Positions 8,369 through 15,590 of a DNA stretch of 64,000 bases are shown one piece after another (position 1 is the stretch's first letter; every line of letters starts with the position of its first letter). This stretch comes from Pedobacter ghigonis (GTDB taxonomy: Bacteria; Bacteroidota; Bacteroidia; Sphingobacteriales; Sphingobacteriaceae). Location of the stretch: assembly GCF_903166585.1 (NCBI RefSeq), contig NZ_CAESCM010000018.1, positions 42,641 to 106,640 on the forward strand. The letters are read 5' to 3'. Under the pieces are notes generated by a model, which did not search any database, was not told the DNA's origin, and was given only the letters and a program-made list of their open reading frames with translations. Both the position numbers and the translations under genes were made by a program.

Positions 8369-9958
8369 TTAAGTTAAATTAATGTGCCTGTTTATGCCAA
8401 TTTCTCCGATAAAATATTCATCGTGAGAGATCACCAGCAATGTGCCTGCATAATCTTTTATGGCCGCAGTAAGTACATCCAGGCTCTTCAGATCCAGATT
8501 GTTTGTCGGTTCGTCCAGAATAAGCACGTCGGGTTTAAGGTTACTTACAGAAAGACAGCAGAGCGCCAGTTTCATTTTTTCACCTCCACTCAGGCCTGCA
8601 CATTTCCGGTCGAAAGCGGCTGCATCAAATTGCGAATGCACTAAAAATGCCCTGATTTCGTGTTCCTGCAAGCCAATCGAATTGTACTCCTGTATGTGGT
8701 CGTAAATGCTTAGGTCAGGCTTAATCATCGCATAATCCTGATCGAGGTAAAGATAGGAAAAATCGCTGGCGCTGTAATTTCCCTCCAGGGGCTGCAGTTC
8801 AGCGGTTACGATTTTTAGCAAGGTACTTTTGCCCGAACCATTTGCTCCTTCAATCTGCAGCCTTTCGCCCGATCGGAGCTGAAAACTTAGGGCTTGTGGT
8901 AGTAAAGGAAGCGTATATCCGAAGTTAATTGCTTTGGCATCGATCAGTAATTTTCCATGGTGCATTTCGGATGCCTTGATGTTGATCTTTAACACCTGAT
9001 ATTGTTGAATTTGTGACCGTGTTTCCTGCATGTTTTCCTGTAAGCCCGTTATTTTTTCGTGCTGGGCATCCAGTACTTTGGCAGTACTTCGTTCCGATTT
9101 ACTTTTCAATCCACCAGCAATAATGCGGGGAAGCGAGTTGCTTTGTCCGGCACTTTTACCACGCTGTTCTTGCTTTTGGCGCTGGTAGGCTACATCGCGT
9201 GCCTTCTTCTCTGTTTGTTTAAGTGTTTTGGCCTGTTCGTTAAGTTGTGCGTGCAGGGCATTAACCTTTTCCAGCTTTTGCTGCTGGTAAAATTCAAAAT
9301 TGCCACCATAAACCTCAATCCCTTTTTTACTCAGCTCGAGGGTTTTGTTCATCAGGTTAAGCAGGCTCCTGTCGTGACTTACTACCAGAATAGTGGCCTT
9401 GCTCTGCGCTATCAATTGGTACAATTTTCTGCGGGTTTGGATATCCAGGTGGTTGGAAGGTTCGTCGAGTAAAATTAACTCTGGCTGGTGCAGGTCTATA
9501 CTGGCCAGGAAAAGCTTAGTTTTCTGCCCTCCGCTTAAACCACCAAGCAGCTGATCGGCTGATAAATGTTCTAGCCCCCATTTTTTTAGTGCCGAACTTA
9601 CTTTTTGTTCAATTTCCCAGTCATCATCCAGATTGGTAAAATGTTGCTGATCGGCATCACCTGAAAGGATAGCTTGCAGGGCTTCTAGTTTCTGATCGAT
9701 GCCAAGTGCACGCGAAACGGTATACTGATCGTATTCGCCCAAATGCTGCGGAATATACCAGGGTTTCTCATGCGTAATAATTTCGCCCGAACCGGGTTGC
9801 AAAGTTCCTGCAAGCATTTTGAGCAGGGTCGATTTGCCTACGCCATTAATGCCTACTAATGCCACTTTATCGCCGCTGGCAATGTTTAGCGAGAGGTTAT
9901 GGAAGAGCTGTTCGTTATCGGGATGGGTGTAAGAAAGGGATCGGATGATTAAACTCAT
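8369..9958 (-). CDS. ABC-F family ATPase (ribosome-associated type)
   Basis: A 529-aa soluble protein with two ABC domains and no membrane segments. Domain 1 has Walker A GINGVGKST, signature LSGGQKTKLFL and Walker B LILLDEPSNHLD; domain 2 has GANGSGKST, LSGGEKMKLAL and VLILDEPTNNLD. A charged, helical, Lys/Gln-rich linker (~residues 225-325) separates them, as in ABC-F proteins that act on the ribosomal E site in translation control or antibiotic protection. The start at 9958 (MSLIIRSLSYTHP) is preferred over the ATG at 9970 because it begins right at the domain fold. Pairing with a TetR regulator suggests inducible resistance, but the subfamily is not certain. Confidence 0.88.
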   Translation of the reverse strand: MSLIIRSLSYTHPDNEQLFHNLSLNIASGDKVALVGINGVGKSTLLKMLAGTLQPGSGEIITHEKPWYIPQHLGEYDQYTVSRALGIDQKLEALQAILSGDADQQHFTNLDDDWEIEQKVSSALKKWGLEHLSADQLLGGLSGGQKTKLFLASIDLHQPELILLDEPSNHLDIQTRRKLYQLIAQSKATILVVSHDRSLLNLMNKTLELSKKGIEVYGGNFEFYQQQKLEKVNALHAQLNEQAKTLKQTEKKARDVAYQRQKQEQRGKSAGQSNSLPRIIAGGLKSKSERSTAKVLDAQHEKITGLQENMQETRSQIQQYQVLKINIKASEMHHGKLLIDAKAINFGYTLPLLPQALSFQLRSGERLQIEGANGSGKSTLLKIVTAELQPLEGNYSASDFSYLYLDQDYAMIKPDLSIYDHIQEYNSIGLQEHEIRAFLVHSQFDAAAFDRKCAGLSGGEKMKLALCCLSVSNLKPDVLILDEPTNNLDLKSLDVLTAAIKDYAGTLLVISHDEYFIGEIGINRHINLT

Positions 9959-10242
9959 AGCAGCTAACATTAGTAAGTTGAAAAATATTTATGCTGCAAA
10001 TGTATTATTCTTTTTTGTTTAACAAAAATGTTAAGTAAAAATAAAACAAAAATTATCATGTAGTAAGAGACAGAATATGAGTTAATTGGATGTTAATATG
10101 CTTAATCGCCTACCATGTTGTGCCAGCTTATTTCGCCCAGTAAAAGAAATGAGATAGCAAGGGAAGCAAAGCTATGGCAAGGCAAAATAAGAGGGAGACT
10201 GATTATTTTTAATAAAGTATACTAAAATGGTCGACTTTTTTC
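9959..10242. other. AT-rich spacer between divergent units
   Basis: Spacer between the ABC-F start and the structured leader region. It is AT-rich and contains no ORF. I see no strong inverted repeat here; it must contain the promoter of the ABC-F/TetR unit. Confidence 0.5.
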
Positions 10243-10400
10243 TATATTTGGCCAGTCACCAGGATCGCGTTGTGGTCAGTCGGGTGAATTTCAACAATTC
10301 ATAAAAAAATAACATCCTGGTTGTGCAATATGCGGCGCTTTATGTAATGGTGGAAAATTCATTTGGCACACATGGCGTACAATCCAGGATGTTATTTAAT
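10243..10400 (+). ncRNA. Candidate small structured RNA with competing helices
   Basis: TATATTTG at 10243-10250 matches the Bacteroidota -7 box TAnnTTTG and would start a transcript near 10256. Downstream, AATAACATCCTGG (10308-10320) is the exact inverse of CCAGGATGTTATT (10384-10396), with TTGT/ACAA extending the stem after a one-base bulge. ACCAGGAT at 10258-10265 is also the exact inverse of ATCCTGGT at 10314-10321. The middle strand can therefore pair with either partner but not both. There is no ORF. I do not recognise a known RNA family; a MITE remnant is the alternative, and no clear -33 box is seen. Confidence 0.4.
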
Positions 10401-10482
10401 GCTTTTCACAAGTTACGATTAAGCCATCATTACTGCTCGATTATCACAGAAAAAATAAATACTATAAAATCTATAGATTTAA

Positions 10483-10513
10483 TTGCTTTTTAATATTTTT
10501 TGTTTTACCTTTA
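10483..10513 (+). promoter_or_regulatory. Candidate promoter of the riboswitch-led operon
   Basis: TTG at 10483-10485 and TACCTTTA at 10506-10513 resemble the Bacteroidota -33 (TTTG) and -7 (TAnnTTTG) elements, with 20 bases between them. A transcript would begin near 10520, right at the start of the first structured repeat. Confidence 0.5.
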
Positions 10514-10647
10514 CAGCATCTAGTAATTCCACCAATAGTAGATAATTTATACAGAAGAAGGGAGAGGGAGCCTCATCGATCTTCTAGCAACTTTTCAGTA
10601 ATGAAATAAGTGCTTTACTCATTCCGGAGGTATTCCGGAAAAATAAA
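10510..10647 (+). ncRNA. S-box/SAM-I-like structured RNA, copy 1
   Basis: First of two 138-nt direct-repeat units. A 5' hairpin is followed by a fold that follows the SAM-I plan. P1 is AATTTAT paired with ATAAATT. P2 is AGAAGA/TCTTCT enclosing GAGGGA, then the AGCAAC core. P3 runs from CTTTTCA to TGAAATAAG and is followed by GTGC. P4 is CCGGA/TCCGG, with a closing AAAAATAA. In classic SAM-I the core reads GCAACC...GGTGC; here it reads GCAACTT...AAGTGC, a compensatory change. The P2 loop (no CTGGCCC) and a longer P3-P4 joiner differ from the consensus, so this may be a variant class. Confidence 0.6.
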
Positions 10648-10795
10648 TTTACTGCATCTAATAATTCCACCACTAGTAGATGATTTATACAGAAGAAGGG
10701 AGAGGGAGCCTCGTCGATCTTCTAGCAACTTTTCAGCAATGAAATAAGTGCTTTACTCATTCGTCCGAAATTTTTCGGGGGAAAAATAAATTAAC
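10648..10795 (+). ncRNA. S-box/SAM-I-like structured RNA, copy 2
   Basis: Second unit, starting 138 bp after the first and nearly identical up to the ATTC before P4. P4 differs completely in sequence (TCCGAA/TTCGGG instead of CCGGA/TCCGG) yet still pairs at the same place, and P1 (ATTTAT/ATAAAT) is preserved. That pattern points to selection on RNA structure rather than a chance repeat. Each unit begins with its own small hairpin (CATCTA...TAGATG in this copy). The unit ends 6 bases before the poly-Cys mini-ORF and about 170 bases before the first operon gene. Confidence 0.6.
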
Positions 10796-10801
10796 TAAGA
10801 T

Positions 10802-10843
10802 ATGAAAACACTTAAACTACAAAACTCCTGCTGTTGTAAATAG
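10802..10843 (+). CDS. Poly-cysteine leader peptide, 13 aa (MKTLKLQNSCCCK)
   Basis: A complete mini-ORF: ATG at 10802, TAG at 10841-10843, encoding 13 residues with three consecutive Cys codons (TGC TGT TGT) just before the end. It lies between the second S-box-like element and the first operon gene. Short peptides with runs of a regulated amino acid act as attenuation leaders in many operons, and poly-Cys leaders controlling downstream genes are known from mycobacteria. The role here, sensing charged tRNA-Cys, is inference. Three adjacent Cys codons in 13 are unlikely by chance, and the A/T-rich context before the ATG suits Bacteroidota initiation. Confidence 0.55.
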   Translation: MKTLKLQNSCCCK

Positions 10844-10967
10844 CATTTACAGCTTCAACATGCTTTTCTTTTTTGATTAAGCGGCTGGTAATTTACCGGT
10901 CATGGAAGAGGTATGTCTGCTGCACAGGGTTTTAAAAAACAGGATTACTAAACTAAAAACCATAAAC

Positions 10968-12287
10968 ATGAACTTTAAAAACTATCTACCCGCACTTAAA
11001 GGCCTCACCCTGGGGCTGTTTATCAGCAGTTCGGCTTTTTCGGCAACCAACAACCCGCCGGCAGCTTTTATCAAAGAAGGTATCTGGCGTGGCGTGTTCA
11101 CTGTAAGCGAATCGGCTGTTCCTTTTAATTTTGAATTCAAGGGCAAAGATCCCGAACATGCTGTTTTTACTTTGCTAAATGGCACCCGTCGCGATGATTT
11201 CCATGTGCAGCGACTTGGGAAGGATTCGATTTTCGTTAAAATGAATACTTACGATGCTGCCCTGGTGGCCAAAATAGAACCCAATGGTACGCTAAGTGGT
11301 GAGTATCGGAGTTTGGTACCGGGTTTCAGGGGGAACTCTCTGCCATTTACGGCCGAGCCGGGTAAAACCTACCGCTTTGTAGAGCCCGGTAAAGATGTAA
11401 AACCTACTGCCGACCTATCGGGCAAATGGGAACTTAAATTATACAGCAAAGAAGCTGTTCCGGCATCAATTGCGGTGCTGAAACAAAACGGGAACAAGCT
11501 TACGGGCGTAATTATGACGGTTGTAGGCGATAGCCGTGAAATTGAAGGTACTATACAGGGAAATGAATTTGCTTTATCAGGTTTTACCGGCCCAAGCCCG
11601 TTTATTATTAAAGGCAAGGTAAATGAAGATGGCACGCTTTCAGGCGATCAGGGTTTTGGTATCTATAAAAACATCAAGTTCGATGCCACTAAAAACAACG
11701 ATGCCAACCTGCCCGATCCCTATAAATTAACCTTTTTAAAAGAAGGCTATAAAAAACTCGATTTCACTTTTCCTGATCTTAAAGGTAAAGCCGTTTCGCT
11801 GAGCGACGATAAATACAAAGGCAAAGTGGTAATTGTAGAAATTGTGGGTACCTGGTGTCCGAACTGTACCGACCAGACTGTTTTTCTTTCGCCCTGGTTT
11901 AACAAAAACCAAAAACGTGGTGTAGAAGCCATTGCCATTGGTTTTGAGCAAAAAGATAGTCTGGCTTATGCCCAATATACGCTCGGAAAACTGAGAGACA
12001 AATACGATATCAAGTACGATATTTTATTTGGCGGGCTGGCCGATAAGAAGCTGGTATCGCAGAAACTACCGGCACTTAACAAGTTTATTGCTTTCCCAAC
12101 CACCATCATCATTGATAGAAAAGGAGAGGTGCGTGAAATTTACACTGGCTATACCGGCACCGTAACGGGTAAATATTACGACGATTACGAAAAGAAATTT
12201 AACCGCGTGCTCGACGAACTGATTGCTGAACCGGCACCTGAAACTGCGGCGATAAACAATCAGAATCAATTATTAAAAGGAAAATAG
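10968..12287 (+). CDS. Exported TlpA-like thiol-disulfide protein, copy 1
   Basis: A 439-aa exported protein from the ATG at 10968 (an earlier in-frame ATG at 10902 would place 22 residues before the signal peptide). Signal peptide about MNFKNYLPALKGLTLGLFIS, then two beta-rich segments of ~100 residues each (from EGIWRGVFTVSES and SGKWELKLYSKE), then a C-terminal thioredoxin/redoxin fold. The active site is GTWCPNCTDQT (C-P-N-C), with the cis-Pro region FPTTIIIDRKGEV. It probably reduces or isomerises disulfides in the periplasm. The next gene is a close paralogue, so this is a tandem duplication. First full-size gene of the riboswitch-led operon. Confidence 0.85.
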   Translation: MNFKNYLPALKGLTLGLFISSSAFSATNNPPAAFIKEGIWRGVFTVSESAVPFNFEFKGKDPEHAVFTLLNGTRRDDFHVQRLGKDSIFVKMNTYDAALVAKIEPNGTLSGEYRSLVPGFRGNSLPFTAEPGKTYRFVEPGKDVKPTADLSGKWELKLYSKEAVPASIAVLKQNGNKLTGVIMTVVGDSREIEGTIQGNEFALSGFTGPSPFIIKGKVNEDGTLSGDQGFGIYKNIKFDATKNNDANLPDPYKLTFLKEGYKKLDFTFPDLKGKAVSLSDDKYKGKVVIVEIVGTWCPNCTDQTVFLSPWFNKNQKRGVEAIAIGFEQKDSLAYAQYTLGKLRDKYDIKYDILFGGLADKKLVSQKLPALNKFIAFPTTIIIDRKGEVREIYTGYTGTVTGKYYDDYEKKFNRVLDELIAEPAPETAAINNQNQLLKGK

Positions 12288-12308
12288 TCATTAAAAAACC
12301 AATACAAA

Positions 12309-13631
12309 ATGAGCGTACATAAAATTTTTAAAGGAGCAGTTTTGCTCAGTTCACTGTTTATCGGTGGACAGGTTTTGGCCGATGGTGTGCTACCGGCACC
12401 TGTACAAAAAACAATAAAAGAAGGAGTTTGGCGTGGTGTATTTAATGTAAGCGAAACCCAAGTACCTTTCAACTTCGAATTTAAAGGCAAGGATTTCGAA
12501 CATGCCACATTTACCCTGTTAAACGGCACCCGTCGCGATGATTTCCATGTAAAACGCATTGCACCCGATTCGGTATTTATTAAAATGAATACTTACGATG
12601 CCGCCCTGGTAGCCAAAATAAATGATGATGGTACATTATCAGGCGAGTACCGCAGTTTAGTGCCGGGTTTCAGAGGCAATTCGCTTCCTTTTACTGCCGA
12701 GCATGGCAAAAAGTACCGCTTTGTTGAACCGGGGAAAGATGTGGCACCTGCGGCCAATATATCGGGCAAATGGGAGCTTAAGTTCTATTCAAAAGAACAG
12801 GTGCCTAACAAGGTGGCCATACTAAAACAAACCGGAAACAAGCTAACCGGGGTAATTATGCAGGTAACAGGCGATAGCCGGGAACTGGAAGGTACTGTAC
12901 AAGGCGATGAGTTTGTGCTTTCGGGCTTTACAGGGCCAAGTCCTAAAATTTACAAAGGTAAAATCAATCCGGATGGTACCATTAGCGGCGTAATTTCAGC
13001 CGGAATTTACGATAATACCAAATTTGATGGTGTAAAAGATGATAAAGCCGAATTGCCCGATCCCTACAAAATTACATTCTTAAAAGAAGGCTATAAAAAG
13101 CTCGATTTTACCTTCCCCGATCTTGCCGGGAAATCGGTTTCGCTAAGCGACGATAAGTACAAAGGTAAGGTGGTAATTGTAGAAATTGTGGGTACCTGGT
13201 GTCCGAACTGTACCGATCAAACGGTATTTCTTTCGCCATGGTTTAACAAAAACCAGAAAAGAGGAGTAGAGGCCATTGCCATTGGTTTCGAACAAAAAGA
13301 CGACCTGGAGTACGCCAAATACACACTGGGCAAACTGCGCGATAAATACGATGTAAAATACGATATCCTTTTTGGTGGCCTGGCCGATAAAAAACTGGTA
13401 TCGCAGAAATTGCCGGCACTCAATAAATTTATTGCCTTTCCAACTACCATCATCATCGATAGAAAAGGCGAAGTACGCGAAATTTATACAGGTTACACCG
13501 GCACTGTTACCGGAAAATACTATAAAGAATACGAGAAAAAATTTAACGCTTTGTTGGATGAACTGATAGCAGAAGATGCTACGGCTACTGCTTCGGTAAC
13601 GGGTGATAAAAACACGCAAAAAAGCAAATAA
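12309..13631 (+). CDS. Exported TlpA-like thiol-disulfide protein, copy 2
   Basis: A 440-aa paralogue of the preceding protein with the same layout: signal peptide ending near VLA, two beta-rich repeats (EGVWRGVFNVSET; SGKWELKFYSKE), and a redoxin domain with the identical CPNC active-site segment. Most of the C-terminal domain is nearly identical between the copies, while signal peptides and the C-terminal tails differ. It starts 21 bp after copy 1. Retention of both redox-active copies suggests dosage or a heterologous pair rather than decay. The beta-rich N-terminal repeats are not assigned to a named family. Confidence 0.85.
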   Translation: MSVHKIFKGAVLLSSLFIGGQVLADGVLPAPVQKTIKEGVWRGVFNVSETQVPFNFEFKGKDFEHATFTLLNGTRRDDFHVKRIAPDSVFIKMNTYDAALVAKINDDGTLSGEYRSLVPGFRGNSLPFTAEHGKKYRFVEPGKDVAPAANISGKWELKFYSKEQVPNKVAILKQTGNKLTGVIMQVTGDSRELEGTVQGDEFVLSGFTGPSPKIYKGKINPDGTISGVISAGIYDNTKFDGVKDDKAELPDPYKITFLKEGYKKLDFTFPDLAGKSVSLSDDKYKGKVVIVEIVGTWCPNCTDQTVFLSPWFNKNQKRGVEAIAIGFEQKDDLEYAKYTLGKLRDKYDVKYDILFGGLADKKLVSQKLPALNKFIAFPTTIIIDRKGEVREIYTGYTGTVTGKYYKEYEKKFNALLDELIAEDATATASVTGDKNTQKSK

Positions 13632-13644
13632 TCATATCCTTACG

Positions 13645-13669
13645 CCGGTTAAACTGATGGTTTAACCGG
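13645..13669 (+). other. Intercistronic hairpin
   Basis: Perfect 10-bp stem CCGGTTAAAC / GTTTAACCGG with a TGATG loop, between the second TlpA-like gene and the YceI gene. There is no T run after it, so it is more likely an mRNA-processing or stability hairpin than a terminator. Confidence 0.6.
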
Positions 13670-13696
13670 TATTATCTAAAAAAAATAAACCCAAAA

Positions 13697-14362
13697 ATGA
13701 AACTAACATTAACCATTTCGCTATTAACCCTGGCCTCTTTAGGCGCTTTATCACAGTCGAACCGCTTTGCTGCGGCAAACCACAACGGACCTGCTGCAAA
13801 GAAAATAATTACCACACCTAAGCATGCTTTAAAAGCACAATCGTTCAAAGTAGATAATGCCAGCAGCAAACTAACCTGGTTGGCTAAAAAAGCCACCGGC
13901 GAACACAGCGGTAACGTAAAAGTGAGCGAAGGAACATTTGTAATTGATGGTACAACACTAAAATCAGGCAGTTTTACCATTGATACCAAATCGATTACCG
14001 TAACCGATGTTACAGATGCTTCGACCAACGGGAAATTACTGGGCCATTTAAAAAGCGACGATTTTTTCAGTACGGAGAAATTTCCGACATCAACTTTTGT
14101 AATTACATCTGCCAAAAAAGGAAGTGGCAACCAGTATAACTTAACTGGTAAACTAACAATTAAAGGCATTACCAACGAGGTAAGTTTTCCGGCGGCCATT
14201 GATGTTGCCGGTAAAAAGTTAATCGCAAAAGCTAAAATTACCATCGATCGTACTAAATATGATATCAAGTTCAGATCAAAAAACTTTTTCGAAAACCTTG
14301 GTGATAAAGTAATATACGATGATTTTGATATCGATGTAGCCTTAGTGGCCAATGCCGGATAA
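13697..14362 (+). CDS. YceI-family exported lipocalin-like protein
   Basis: A 221-aa protein with an N-terminal signal peptide (MKLTLTISLLTLASLGALSQS). The rest fits the YceI beta-barrel: FKVDNASSKLTWLAKKATGEHSGNVKVSEG near residues 50-80, the LLGHLKSDDFFSTEKFPTSTF block, and a C-terminal DDFDIDVALVAN strand. YceI proteins bind long isoprenoid-type lipids in the periplasm and in some bacteria take part in respiratory or stress functions. It is flanked by two strong hairpins and followed by a di-heme peroxidase gene, suggesting a joint role in envelope electron transfer or oxidative stress. Confidence 0.9.
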   Translation: MKLTLTISLLTLASLGALSQSNRFAAANHNGPAAKKIITTPKHALKAQSFKVDNASSKLTWLAKKATGEHSGNVKVSEGTFVIDGTTLKSGSFTIDTKSITVTDVTDASTNGKLLGHLKSDDFFSTEKFPTSTFVITSAKKGSGNQYNLTGKLTIKGITNEVSFPAAIDVAGKKLIAKAKITIDRTKYDIKFRSKNFFENLGDKVIYDDFDIDVALVANAG

Positions 14363-14391
14363 TAAACCAACCTAAACTAAAACGCTTAATA

Positions 14392-14465
14392 GGAAAGGCT
14401 GTATTGTTGGCTATCGTTATGGTGAAGCCGATGGGCTTAAAGCAAGTTCACAATACAGCCTTTCC
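14392..14465 (+). other. 16-bp perfect inverted repeat between operon genes
   Basis: GGAAAGGCTGTATTGT (14392-14407) is the exact reverse complement of 14450-14465, around a 42-nt loop that holds a second hairpin (AAGCC/GGCTT). It lies between the YceI and peroxidase genes. No T run follows on the plus strand. It may set differential expression within the operon, or be a small mobile inverted-repeat remnant. Confidence 0.6.
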
Positions 14466-14532
14466 AATTTAAAACAAACTGCCAAACGATTTTATAAGCT
14501 TAATCAGGGCTAAAAGAAACAGAATTGAACCG

Positions 14533-15507
14533 ATGAAAAAAAGAAGTGCTATCATCATACTGAGCTTTATTGTGCTGTTGCTTACCCAGGCAGCTTTTGT
14601 TGGAGGCGGCGTAAGCGAAATCCAAACCAAAGAAGAACTTGGGAGCAGTTTATTTTTCGATAACATCCTTTCGAAAGACAGAAGCATTAACTGCTCATCG
14701 TGCCACCGGCCCGAATTTGCCTTTGCTGATACGGCCACTTTTAGCATTGGTATTGGCGGTAAACTAACCGCACGCAACTCGCCGGGGTTTACCAATTTAT
14801 CTGGTCGCACACATTTTTTCTGGGCTGGAAGGGCAGCTTCGCTCGAGGAACAGGCTTTAGGCCCCATTACTTCACCCGATGAAATGGGATTGAGCATTGA
14901 AGAAGCTGTAGAAAGGCTGAACAAGGATAAGGCATACGCTGAGGCTTTTGCAAAAGTATTTAAATCGCCGGCTACCAAAGATAACCTGTTAAAAGCACTC
15001 GCTGCTTTTGAGCGTACCTTAGAAACCAATAACAGTGCTTACGATCGTTACATCAATGGCGATGATAATGCACTTTCGGCTGCGGCAGCCCGCGGGCGGC
15101 CGTTGTTTATTGGTAAGGCCAACTGCAACAACTGCCATTCGGGAGAAGATTTTACCGCCGATCGTTTTAAAAATATTGGCCTTTATAATGGTAAAACCCT
15201 CAAAGATGCCGGACGTTTTACCATCACGAAAGACAGCACAGCCATTGGCGAATTTAAAATACCGGGACTGCGTAATGTGGCTTTAACCGCTCCCTATATG
15301 CACAACGGGCAGTTCAAAACACTTAAAGAAGTTGTGGCATATTATAACAATCCATCGGCGGTGGTACACGATGGCATTAACCGCGATTTATCGCTCGATA
15401 AACCACTCAATCTATCCGATGGCGATATCAACGACCTGGTCGAATTTCTGAAAGCGCTTACTGATGAAAGATTTTTAACCGCTAAAAACAACCCGGCCAA
15501 AAACTAG
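14533..15507 (+). CDS. Di-heme cytochrome c peroxidase (CcpA/MauG family)
   Basis: A 324-aa exported protein with an N-terminal signal anchor (SAIIILSFIVLLLTQAAF). Two c-type heme sites are visible: CSSCH in INCSSCHRPEFAF (residues ~54-58) and CNNCH in KANCNNCHSGEDF (~199-203). The conserved PGLRNVALTAPYMHNGQF segment supplies the Met/His axial region. Enzymes of this group reduce hydrogen peroxide to water using periplasmic electron donors; MauG-like members oxidise proteins instead. Together with the exported superoxide dismutase at the operon's end, it suggests stepwise detoxification of oxygen radicals outside the cytoplasm. Confidence 0.92.
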   Translation: MKKRSAIIILSFIVLLLTQAAFVGGGVSEIQTKEELGSSLFFDNILSKDRSINCSSCHRPEFAFADTATFSIGIGGKLTARNSPGFTNLSGRTHFFWAGRAASLEEQALGPITSPDEMGLSIEEAVERLNKDKAYAEAFAKVFKSPATKDNLLKALAAFERTLETNNSAYDRYINGDDNALSAAAARGRPLFIGKANCNNCHSGEDFTADRFKNIGLYNGKTLKDAGRFTITKDSTAIGEFKIPGLRNVALTAPYMHNGQFKTLKEVVAYYNNPSAVVHDGINRDLSLDKPLNLSDGDINDLVEFLKALTDERFLTAKNNPAKN

Positions 15508-15590
15508 ACAATTAAAGGAATGGCACATCGTTTTTGCGCAAAAAAAAAAAGCGCAACAGCCCTTGTTATGCCCAAATTTTAACACATAAA

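Noticed and set aside
10510..10795. Cobalamin, TPP or T-box leader
   Set aside because: The conserved cores of these RNAs are not visible. The GAGGGA, AGCAAC and GTGC elements in this order fit the S-box plan better.
13143..13619. 158-codon minus-strand frame opposite the second TlpA-like gene
   Set aside because: It is antisense to the conserved redoxin domain, and a shorter counterpart is seen opposite the first copy, as expected from duplicated coding sequence.
13672..14370. 232-codon minus-strand frame opposite the YceI gene
   Set aside because: It lies wholly antisense to a well-supported YceI gene whose codon pattern leaves the reverse frame open. Composition is Ser/Leu/Val-rich without domain features.
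14469..15029. 186-codon minus-strand frame over the cytochrome c peroxidase gene
   Set aside because: It is antisense to the two-heme peroxidase coding sequence and has no recognisable features.
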